From Rattus norvegicus (Eukaryota > Chordata > Mammalia > Rodentia > Muridae): a DNA stretch of 64,000 nt. Of the stretch, positions 34,912-45,198 are shown piece after piece (position 1 is the stretch's first letter; the number at the start of each line of letters is the position of its first letter). Both the position numbers and the translations under genes were made by a program. The DNA is taken from positions 11,798,501 through 11,862,500 of the forward strand of contig NC_086023.1 in NCBI RefSeq assembly GCF_036323735.1, read 5' to 3'. The notes under the pieces were generated by a model. That model did not search any database. It was not told the origin of the DNA and was given only the letters and a program-made list of their open reading frames with translations.

Positions 34912-37900
34912 ATGAATATAACGGGAAGCAATAACCACTATTCCTTAATATCTCTCAATATCAATGGCCTCAACTCCCCAATAAAAAGACATAGATTAAC
35001 AAACTGGATACGCAACGAGGACCCTGCATTCTGCTGCCTACAGGAAACACACCTCAGAGACAAAGACAGACATTACCTCAGAGTGAAAGGCTGGAAAACA
35101 ATTTTCCAAGCAAATGGTCAGAAGAAGCAAGCTGGAGTAGCCATTCTAATATCAAATAAAATCAATTTTCAATTAAAAGTCATCAAAAAAGATAAGGAAG
35201 GACACTTCATATTCATCAAAGGAAAAATCCACCAAGATGAACTCTCAATCCTAAATATATATGCCCCAAATACAAGGGCACCTACATATGTAAAAGAAAC
35301 CTTACTAAAGCTCAAAACACACATTGCACCTCACACAATAATAGTGGGAGATCTCAACACCCCACTCTCATCAATGGACAGAACATGGAAACAGAAATTA
35401 AACAGAGATGTAGACAGACTAAGAGAAGTCATGAGCCAAATGGACTTAACGGATATTTATAGAACATTCTATCCTAAAGCAAAAGGATGTACCTTCTTCT
35501 CAGCTCCTCATGGTACTTTCTCCAAAATTGACCATATAATTGGTCAAAAAACGGGCCTCAACAGGTACAGAAAGATAGAAATAATCCCATGCGTGCTATC
35601 GGACCACCACGGCCTAAAACTGGTCTTCAATAACAATCAAGGAAGAATGCCCACATATACTTGGAAATTGAACAATGCTCTACTCAATGATAACCTGGTC
35701 AAGGAAGAAATAAAGAAAGAAATTAAAGACTTTTTAGAATTTAATGAAAATGAAGGTACAACATACCCAAACTTATGGGACACAATGAAAGCTGTGCTAA
35801 GAGGAAAACTCAGAGCGCTGAGTGCCTGCAGAAAGAAACAGGAAAGAGCATATGTCAGCAGCTTGACAGCACACCTAAAAGCTCTAGAACAAAAAGAAGC
35901 AAATACACCCAGGAGGAGTAGAAGGCAGGAAATAATCAAACTCAGAGCTGAAATCAACCAAGTAGAAACAAAAAGGACCATAGAAAGAATCAACAGAACC
36001 AAAAGTTGGTTCTTTGAGAAAATCAACAAGATAGATAAACCCTTAGCCAGACTAATGCGAGGACACAGAGAGTGCGTCCAAATTAACAAAATCAGAAATG
36101 AAAAGGGAGACATAACAACAGATTCAGAGGAAATTCAAAAAATCATCAGATCTTACTATAAAAACCTATATTCAACAGAACTTGAAAATCTTCAGGAAAT
36201 GGACAATTTCCTAGACAGATACCAGGTACCGAAGTTAAATCAGGAACAGATAAACCCGTTAAACAACCCCATAACTCCTAAGGAAATAGAAGCAGTCATT
36301 AAAGGTCTCCCAACCAAAAAGAGCCCAGGTCCAGACGGGTTTAGTGCAGAATTCTATCAAACCTTCATAGAAGAACTCATACCAATATTATCCAAACTAT
36401 TCCACAAAATTGAAACAGATGGATCACTACCGAATACCTTCTACGAAGCCACAATTACTCTTATACCTAAACCACACAAAGACACAACAAAGAAAGAGAA
36501 CTTCAGACCAATTTCCCTTATGAATATCGACGCAAAAATACTCAACAAAATTCTGGCAAACCGAATCCAAGAGCACATCAAAACAATCATCCACCATGAC
36601 CAAGTAGGCTTCATCCCAGGCATGCAGGGATGGTTTAATATACGGAAAACCATCAACTTGATCCATTATATAAACAAACTGAAAGAACAAAACCACATGA
36701 TCATTTCATTAGACGCTGAGAAAGCATTTGACAAAATTCAACACCCCTTCATGATAAAAGTCCTGGAAAGAATAGGAATTCAAGGCCCATACCTGAACAT
36801 AGTAAAAACCATATACAGCAAACCAGTTGCTAACATTAAACTAAATGGAGAGAAACTCGAAGCAATCCCACTAAAATCAGGGACTAGACAAGGCTGCCCA
36901 CTCTCTCCCTACTTATTCAATATAGTTCTTGAAGTTCTAGCCAGAGCAATCAGACAACAAAAGGAGGTCAAGGGGATACAGATCGGAAAAGAAGAAGTCA
37001 AAATATCACTATTTGCAGATGATATGATAGTATATTTAAGTGATCCCAAAAGTTCCACCAGAGAACTACTAAAGCTGATAAACAACTTCAGCAAAGTGGC
37101 TGGGTATAAAATTAACTCAAATAAATCAGTTGCCTTCCTCTATACAAAAGAGAAACAAGCGGAGAAAGAAATTAGGGAAACGACACCCTTCATAATAGAC
37201 CCAAATAATATAAAGTACCTCGGTGTGACTTTAACAAAGCAAGTAAAAGATCTGTACAATAAGAACTTCAAGACACTGAGATAAGAAATTGAAGAAGACC
37301 TCAGAAGATGGAAAGATCTCCCATGCTCACGGATTGGCAGGATTAATATAGTAAAAATGGCCATTTTACCAAAAGCAATCTACAGATTCAATGCAATCCC
37401 CATCAAAATACCAATCCAATTCTTCAAAGAGTTAGACAGAACAATTTGCAAATTCATCTGGAATAACAAAAAACCCAGGATAGCTAAAGCTATCCTCAAC
37501 AATAAAAGGACTTCAGGGGGAATCACTATCCCTGAACTCAAGCAGTATTACAGAAGAATAGTGATAAAAACTGCATGGTATTGGTACAGAGACAGACAGA
37601 TAGACCAATGGAATAGAATTGAAGACCCAGAAATGAACCCACACACCTATGGTCACTTGATTTTTGACAAAGGAGCCAAAACCATCCAATGGAAAAAAGA
37701 TAGCATTTTCAGCAAATGGTGCTGGTTCAACTGGAGGTCAACATGTAGAAGAATGCAGATCGATCAATGCTTATCACCCTGTACAAAGCTTAAGTCCAAG
37801 TGCATCAAGGACCTCCACATCAAACCAGACACACTCAAACTAATAGAAGAAAAACTAGGGAAACATCTGGAACACATGGGCACTGGAAAAAATTTCCTAA

Positions 37901-38732
37901 ACAAAACACCAATGGCTTACGCTCTAAGATCAAGAATCGACAAATGGGATCTCATAAAACTGCAAAGCTTCTGTAAGGCAAAGGACACTGTGGTTAGGAC
38001 AAAATGGCAACCAACAGATTGGGAAAAGATCTTTACCAATCCTACAACAGATAGAGGCCTTATATCCAAAATATACAAAGAACTCAAGAAGTTAGACCAC
38101 AGGGAAACAAATAACCCTATTAAAAAATAGAGCTAAACAAAGAATTCACAGCTGAGGAATGCAGAATGGCTGAGAAACACCTAAAGAAATGTTCAACATC
38201 TTTAGTCATAAGGGAAATGCAAATCAAAACAACCCTGAGATTTCACCTCACACCAGTGTGAATGGCTAACATCAAAAACTCAGGGGACAACAGATGCTGG
38301 CGAGGATGTGGAGAAAGAGGAACACTCCTCCATTGTTGGTGGGATTGCAAACTGGTACAACCATTCTGGAAATCAGTCTGGAGGTTCCTCAGAAAATTGG
38401 ACATTGAACTGCCTGAGGATCCAGCTATACCTCTCTTGAGCATATACCTAAAAGATGCCCCAACATATAAAAAAGACACGTGCTCCACTATGTTCATTGC
38501 AGCCTTATTTATAATAGCCAGAAGCTGGAAAGAACCCAGATGCCCTTCAACAGAGGAATGGATACAGAAATTGTGGTACATCTACACAATGGAATATTAC
38601 TCAGGTATCAAAAAGAACGACTTTATGAAATTCGTAGGCAAATGGTTGGAACTGGAAAACATCATCCTGAGTGAGCTAACCCAATCACAGAAAAACATAC
38701 ATGGTATGCACTCATTGATAATTGGCTATTAG
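34912..38732 (+). pseudogene. L1 ORF2 (endonuclease-reverse transcriptase), two lesions
   Basis: ORF2p nicks target DNA and copies L1 RNA there. Residues 1-790 are open. The endonuclease has N16, E45 (QETHL), D147/N149 (GDLN) and the SDHH motif at 230-233. The reverse transcriptase (about 480-780) has FADD at 701-704. Codon 791 is TAA (37282) where relatives have a Lys codon, a single-base lesion. The same frame resumes (ATG 37357) to 38130. At about 38126 a 7-nt loss relative to sibling copies (after 'attaaaaaat') shifts the frame. The Cys-rich C-terminus (CWRGCGERG... from about 38296) continues in the shifted frame to 38732. A 790-residue EN-RT polypeptide could be made, lacking the C-terminal domain needed for efficient retrotransposition. 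Confidence 0.93.
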
Positions 38733-39452
38733 CCCAAATGCTTGAATTACCCTAGATGCCTAGAGCAAATGAAACTCAAGACGGATGATCAAAATGTGAA
38801 TGCTTCACTCTTTCTTTAAAAGGGGAACAAGAATACCCTTGGCACGTAAGAGAGAGGCAAAGATTAAAACAGAGACTGAAGGAACACCCATTCAGAGCCT
38901 GCCCCATATGTGGTCCATACATATACAGCCACCCAATTAGACAAGATGGATGAAGCAAAGAAGTGCAGACCAACAGGAGCCGGATGTAGATCGCTCCTGA
39001 GAGGCACAGCCAGAATACAGCAAATACAGAGGCGAATGCCAGCAGCAAACCACTGAACTGAGAATAGGACCCTTGTTGAAGGAATCAGAGAAAGAACTGG
39101 AAGAGCTTGAAGGGGCTCGAGACCCCATATGTACAACAATGCCAAGCAACCAGAGCTTCCAGGGACTAAGCCACTACCTAAAGACTATACATGGACTGAC
39201 CCTGGACTCTGACCTCATAGGTAGCAATGAATATCCTAGTAAGAGCACCAGTGGAAGTGGAAGCCCTGGGTCCTGCTAAGACTGAACCCCCAGTGAACTA
39301 GACTGTTGGGGGGAGGGCGGTAAAGGGGGGAGGGTTGGGAGGGGAACACCCATAAGGAAGGGGAGGGGGGAGGGGGATGTTTGCCCGGATACCGGGAAAG
39401 TGAATAACACTCGAAATGTATATAAGAAATACTCAAGTTAATAAAAAAAAAA
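38733..39452 (+). mobile_element. 3' UTR and A-tract of the younger L1
   Basis: Non-coding L1 3' UTR, with a G-rich polypurine tract at 39306-39375 (runs of GGGG and GGGGGG; G-quadruplex potential, typical of L1), then 'cgaaatgtatataagaaatactcaagtta'-type terminal sequence broken here as cgaaatgta / ataagaaatac. AATAAA at 39440 runs directly into a 10-A tract. The sequence does not stop there; see the transduced segment. Confidence 0.9.
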
Positions 39453-39762
39453 GAATAAGCTATGAGTCTTTAATAAGAAAAAAGTGACTATTTTATCTTA
39501 ACAAGATAAGCATACTAATGCATGGAAGAGAAATGATAATCTCCTCTAAGGAAGTTTTGCCAGTTGTGTTCGCACTTTTCTATACATCTCAATATTTTTT
39601 AGTTAGAGAACATTAAGATTCTTTCTTTGGGTTTCACTATTTGCAGTGAGCAAACCTCTCTGCATATCATCTGTATGGCAATAAGCATTCCTCCAAGGAG
39701 TGGGCTGTTTTGTTACTAACTGCGATATTAAATAAACTGCTTGAGTTTCCAAAGTGAAAAAA
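39453..39762 (+). mobile_element. 3'-transduced segment carried by the younger L1
   Basis: About 304 bp without L1 similarity lies between the L1's own A-tract and a second poly(A) (39757-39768). AATAAA at 39731-39736 is 20 nt before that poly(A), and the right target duplication follows immediately. Because the duplications enclose it, this segment came in with the L1. This is the structure made when transcription reads through the weak L1 poly(A) signal at a source locus. Confidence 0.9.
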
Positions 39763-39768
39763 AAAAAA

Positions 39769-41004
39769 GAACTTCTGGGGGAATCACTATTCTTGATCTC
39801 AAACAGTATTACACAGCAATAGCGATAAAAAGAAAAAAGTGTATAGTATTGGTACAGAGACAGGCAGATAGATCAGTGAAATAGAATTGAAGACCCAGAA
39901 ATGAACCCACACACCGATGGTCACTTAATCTTTGTCAAAGGAGTTAAACCCATCCAGTTGAAAAAAGATAGCATTTTGAACAAATGATGCTGGTTCAACT
40001 GGAGGTCAGCATGTAGAAGAATTCAAATGGATTCATTGTTATCACCGTGTACAAAGCTTAAGTCCAAGTGGATCCAGACCTCCACATCAAACCAGATACA
40101 CTCAAACTAATAGAAGAAAGAGTGGGAAGAGTCTTGAACATGTGGGTACTGGGGAAAATTTCCTGAACAAAACACCAGTGGCTTATGCTCTAATATCAAG
40201 AATCAACAAATGGGACCTCATAAAACTGCGAAGCTTCTGTAAGGCAAAAGACACTGTCATTAGGACAAAACAGCAACCAACAGATTGGGAAAAGATCTTT
40301 ACCAATCCTATACCTGATAGAGGGCTAATTACACAAAATATATGGAGAACTCAAGAAGTTAAACTCCAGAGAGCCAAATAACCCTATTAAAAGTGGGGTA
40401 GAGAGCTAAATAAATAATTCTCAGCTGAGGAATATCAAATGGCTGAGAAGTACCTAAAGAAATGTTCCACATCCTTAGTCATCAGGGAAATGCAAATCAA
40501 AACAACCCTGAGATTCCAACTCCCACCAGTCAGAATGGCTAAGATAAAATGATCAGGTGACAGCAGATGCCGGCGAGGATGTGGGGAAAGAGGAACACTC
40601 CTCCATTGTTGGTGGGATTGCAAACTGATACAACCACTCTGGAAATCAATCTGGAGGTTCCTCAGAATAGTAGACATTGCACTACCTGAGGACCCAGCTA
40701 TACCACTCCTGGGCATATACCCAAAAGATGCTCCAACATACAAGAAAGACACATGCACCACTGTGTTCATAGCAGCCTTATTTATAATAGCCAGAAGCTG
40801 GAAAGAATCCAGATGCCCTTCAACAGAGGAATGGATTCAGAAAATATGGTACAGCTACACAATGGAGTAGTACTCAGCTTTCAAAAATAATGACTTCATG
40901 AAATTCATAGATATATGGATTGAATTAGAAAATATCACCCTGCGTGAGTAACACAATTACAGAAAAACACACATGGTATGCACTCACTGATAAGTGTTTA
41001 TTAG
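39769..41004 (+). pseudogene. L1 ORF2 of the older element, 3' portion
   Basis: Resumes the ORF2 C-terminal region ('gaacttctgggggaatcac') exactly where 33005 broke off, and runs through the Cys-rich segment (about 40570-40620) to the stop region at 41002-41004. Several frameshifts and stops; longest piece 111 codons on the wrong strand. No product. Confidence 0.9.
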
Positions 41005-41725
41005 CCCAAAAGCTTGAATTACCCAAGATGCAATCTACAGAGCACATGAAGCTGAAGAAGAAAGATGACCAAAATGTGGATGCTTCATTCCTTCTTAAAA
41101 AGGGGAACAAAAATATCTATTGGAGGGGATATGGAGGCAAAGTTTAGAGCAGAGTGTGAAGGAACGGCCATTCAAAGCCTGCCCTACATGTGGCCCATAT
41201 ATATACAGACACCAGAACTAGATAAGACTGTCGATGCTAAGAAGTCCACGCTGACAGGAACCAGGTATAGATCTGTCCTGAGAGACAGCCAGAGCATGTC
41301 AAATACAGAGACGAAGTCTAGCATCAAACCACTGAACCACTGGGATCCCAGCTGGAGGAGTTAGAGGAAGGATTGAAAGAGCTGAAGGGGCTTGCATTCC
41401 CATAAGAACAACAATGCCAACCAGCCAGAGCTTCCAGGGACTAAACCACTCCTCAAGACTGTGCCTGGACCGACCCATAGTTCCAGCTGCATGTGTAGCT
41501 TTGTTGGGCACCAGTAGAAAGAGAAGTACTTGGTCCTGCCAAGGTTGGTCCCCCATTGCAGGGGAATATTGGGGGTGTGCTAAGGTGGGGTGGATGGGGG
41601 GACACCATTATCGGGGAGGGGGAGAGAGAGGGAATAGGGGTCTTATGAACCAGGAAAGGGAATAACATTTGTAATGTAAAAAAAGAAATATATCCTAAAA
41701 CAAACAAACAAACAAACAAACAAAC
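41005..41725 (+). mobile_element. 3' UTR and (CAAA)n tail of the older L1
   Basis: Standard rat L1 3' UTR with G-rich tract (41560-41640), 'gggaataacatttgtaatgta' near the end and a tail of AAAC units (41696-41725) grown from the poly(A). The right target duplication follows at 41726. Confidence 0.9.
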
Positions 41726-41737
41726 AAACCTGAGACT

Positions 41738-41840
41738 GATCCTTTGATTATTCCAACCAGGCAAGGAAAGAAGGAAAGAGAAAAGAAATAATAAGGATAG
41801 CTACCTCTGTCACATTATTAAACAAGAGTTTAAAAGATAT
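41738..41840. other. No feature recognised
   Basis: Short flank between the right TSD of the older L1 and the inverted-repeat arm. Confidence 0.4.
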
Positions 41841-41933
41841 AGAGTTTTAAAGATGCTTTGAGATTCTGTTTGTGATCTAAGATATGGTTTATTCTGAGAA
41901 CACATGACATGCTCCTGAAATGCATATCTTCAG
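41841..41933 (-). repeat. Inverted repeat, left arm (ancient L1 ORF2 piece)
   Basis: 93 bp whose reverse complement aligns without gaps to 42692-42784 with 9 mismatches by my count (about 90%). The right arm lies in the endonuclease-coding part of an ancient L1 ORF2, so this arm is the same L1 segment in reverse. Confidence 0.85.
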
Positions 41934-42691
41934 TTCTTAAAATGACTAAAAAAGAAGGAAGATGAAATAATTTGTTGAAATAATAATCAAAAAAATTCCT
42001 TAATCTTGGAAAAATCTATGATAATCCATGAAAAGAGGACCATAACCATGACAGTGTTGACCAGACATGCCAGAAAAGATCTTTATTATAGTTATTATCA
42101 TAGTTAAAATGTGAACAGTACAAAACAGAACGAATGTTTAAAAACATCCAGAGTACTGAATCCTATTCTGGAGAGCTTTCGTTAGACTAACTGCCCCTTT
42201 CTCGGTCAGAATTCTACTGTCCAAAGGGAGAGGAAATCAATGAGTCCAATTCTCACATAAATGATTGTGCTGTGCCTAGCAAAGCTATAAATGAAGAAGA
42301 AACGATGACTTTTTAAGACAAGAGAATAAGAGAATTCATTACCACTAAGAAGTGTTCAAAAGATTTTATTGGGAAGTTATATCAATAACAAAACAAACAA
42401 ACAAAGAAAATGTGCCCTCATCAGGAAAGCATATAACTCAGTGTAGAGAAGAGGTGCAGGAGAAAATAAAGAAAAGAATTTCACAAATACAATAACCCCA
42501 AAGACACACAGCACGGAAAACAGAAAAAATGCTAAAAACAAAAGAAGATATGTATTAAAACTTAATTATTTATAAAACATTAAAAATTAAGTAATGACTA
42601 ATCAAAGATAATTATGGAATGGATACAAGATTCTCACTTTACATGTAGGCTGAAAGTGAAAATTCCTGTAGAGTATTTCATGCACCAGCTC
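41934..42691. other. Spacer of the inverted repeat
   Basis: About 760 bp of AT-rich non-coding DNA. Parts (42300-42430, 'tcattaccactaagaagtg') look L1-like but I cannot place them. A (CAAA)-type run lies at about 42390. Confidence 0.35.
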
Positions 42692-43760
42692 CAGATGATA
42701 TACATTTAAGCAGCATGTCGTATGTTCTCAGAATAAACCATATCTTATATCACAAACAGAATCTCAAAGCATCTTTAAAAGTCTAATTTTTATATATCAG
42801 AGGTATGTTTTCTGACCACAATAAGTTAGAAGTAGAAATAAACAAAAAATTATGAAATGCAGAAGTCCATGAGGACTTTATAACAATGAGTCATTGAAGA
42901 AATTGGAAGAGAACTCAGAAAAATTCCTTAAGATAAATGAAAATATACCAGTACTTAATAAAAAATACTAATAGGGATTTTATAGGAATAATTGCCTATT
43001 TCAGCAAAATGGTATATTTCAAATCAACAGCCTAATTAGATATCTCAAGGGCACAGAAAAGAAAGGGCAAGACAAATTAGAAATGAGCAGATGGAAAGAA
43101 AGAGAAGATTGAGGTTAAAAAATAAAGAAGAGACTATAAAAATAACACAAAATACTGATGAATACAAAGATCTTAGAAAAACAATAAACCCAGCAATATT
43201 TTACCCAAAAAGAGAAGACCCAACGCATGATGGCAAAATAACAGACAGAAATGCATCACTGTAATGGACATGGCAGAAATACAAATGCGCATTAGAGCTT
43301 ATGAACAACTGTGTTCATAAGGAGTGAGAAAACCTAGAAGAAATTAATTCACTTCTGGCCACTCATAGCCAATAAAAATTGAACGACGAAGTAAGAGAAA
43401 ACCCTAGCTAATACTGATATATGACTACACCCTATTGAAATGCACCCCTCAAATTTCAAGACTATAAAATTCAGTTGAATTCTATGAAGTTTTTAAGGGA
43501 AAGTTGATATTAATTCTTATCAAAGTATTCCTAAACGTTGGAAGGAAAGTAATTCTAAACTCAGTTTTTGAGACCAACTTGGTTCCCATAGTGACATTAG
43601 ACAAGGATACAATGATCAAAACGAAAACCACAGATGATTGCCTCTAATGAATTTAGGTGATTGATAAAATGCCAGCAAACCGAATGCAACAGTATCAAGG
43701 AATGATCACCCATCATAATCAAATAATATAACAGTTCAACATACAAAAGTAAAATAAAGG
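42692..43760 (+). mobile_element. Ancient L1 ORF2 fragment including the right inverted-repeat arm
   Basis: 'gcagcatgtcgtatgttctcagaataaaccatatctta'-region DNA (42709-42746) corresponds to endonuclease coding sequence, then 'tctgaccacaataagttaga' (42814), 'tcaaatcaacagcctaattag' (43019) and, near the end, 'aatgatcacccatcataatca' (43700) from the RT region, in L1 order. No open frame remains. Confidence 0.65.
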
Positions 43761-44540
43761 CACATTTTGCTATGTTCTTCTTCCTATCTTCCTCCTGTTG
43801 TTTTTATAGTTAACATGGAAACCTAAAACTTACAATTTAGGCTCCACATATGAGATGAGTTCTGCCTCTCAATGAAATATTGGCCAGGGAACTCCCAGGG
43901 GCTCCCAAAACAACATAGGCTGTTGCAACTGCTTTTGGTTGCCATGGAACTAGTAAGACGCTGTCACTGAAGACAATGCATATTATAGATGCAGGTCACA
44001 GGTACCTGGACCAGAGCTGAAGTCTTCCTCCCTTCTGGCTATTATTTAAAAATGTATTAATGTTAACTGTGTATATATGGCATCTCCCTCTTTGTCTTCA
44101 GTTCTTGTAATACAAAAATAAAAGCCTACACATAGATCCTGTCCTTCATAAGTGAGCATTGCCACTCGATGTCTTTTTCCATATCCCAGCATGCTCCCTC
44201 CCTCCCTCTGAGTTATTGCTCTTACACATTCCTTTCTCTTTTCTACTAAACAAAAAAACCCTTTGCTTTGTTGAAAATTGGCATTTTAACCTAACTAGTT
44301 ACTAAAACAAATTGTGTTTAAACTGTAAACAATTTTAAACTTGTTACTTATCAATTTTATGAAAACCTGGTCAATCTATGCTAACCCCCTCAGTTCAAGT
44401 ATAAACTCCCCAAATTATTACATCTGAATGACCTTCTTCATGCAGTTTCTTAAAAAACATTCCTTTGCTGACAAATACAAGGAAAACTCATGACATGAAC
44501 TATTTTATCAGGTCGACACTTTAGAAGATTGATCATCAAA
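43761..44540. other. No feature recognised
   Basis: About 780 bp non-coding, unrecognised. Confidence 0.4.
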
Positions 44541-44940
44541 TCCCTGGTGTAGTAAAAATAAAAAATAGATCGTCGGCTACCAGTAGTACTCTTGTCTTCC
44601 CACTCTTTGTGGATCCGTGGGAGCCTCGAGCTCTGGCTGTCTCTCTGCCAGTCACTTTCTCACACTGTCCCCTTGGAGGATTGTTACCACACCTGACACA
44701 TAGCATTCCTCGAGCTGTTCTATTGTGGCACCAGGCCATACTAGCCCCAGGCATTCTATAGCCGCCCTCTCCAGGCTGTCTCTCTGCCAGCCAGGAGCTT
44801 TGCTCACATATCCTGTAGTCTGATAAAATCAAAGTTCTTGAAACTTGTAATTTATCAATCAGATTTATATGTTAAATTCTCAATCCACAATACATCCACA
44901 CGATAAATTCACTGCTAATTAATAAAGATATAAACTGCCC
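44541..44940 (-). mobile_element. LTR-like fragment in reverse orientation
   Basis: The reverse complement of 44857-44913 matches 48277-48334 of the forward LTR at about 88% ('gtgtggatgtattgtggatt' in both). The motif 'ctggctgtctctctgccag' appears at 44634 and in similar form at 44773. A 98-codon minus frame (44536-44832) is not recognisable as a protein. Confidence 0.5.
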
Positions 44941-45059
44941 TCTTAGACAAGATAAAATTGAACTAGTCCACCTAGTTCTGGATCATCCTTCTCTGTTGTC
45001 TTTATCTTGATTTTTTTTCCCTTTGGGCTCATGGACAACTGGTCAGAAAGTAGATGGGA

Positions 45060-45198
45060 GCAGTGTGGAGCAGTTGAGATAAACTAACAGTTCCAATGGC
45101 TTGCTGGAGCTGGAACTAGCAAGACTGCCAGGTAAGTGTGAAAACCGTTCCACCTATTTTTTATTTTTATGTCACCAAGTGTCAAACCAACGTGTTAC
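45060..45198 (+). mobile_element. LTR-like fragment in forward orientation
   Basis: 'gagataaactaacagttccaatgg', 'gctggaactagc', 'gccaggtaagtgtg' and the end 'caccaagtgtcaaacc' match the 3' part of the LTR at 48418-48545. With the reverse fragment just upstream this gives opposed LTR pieces about 120 bp apart. Confidence 0.5.

Noticed and set aside
35637..36113. 158-codon minus-strand frame inside L1 ORF2
   Set aside because: Shadow of the A-rich ORF2 coding sequence; similar antisense frames occur opposite ORF2 at 31242-31760 and opposite ORF1 at 34000-34434.
41841..42784. DNA transposon with terminal inverted repeats
   Set aside because: No flanking target duplication or transposase, and the right arm continues into L1 ORF2 sequence.
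44536..44832. 98-codon minus-strand frame with several Cys and Arg residues
   Set aside because: Lies in an LTR-like fragment; no recognisable fold or domain, no second supporting signal.
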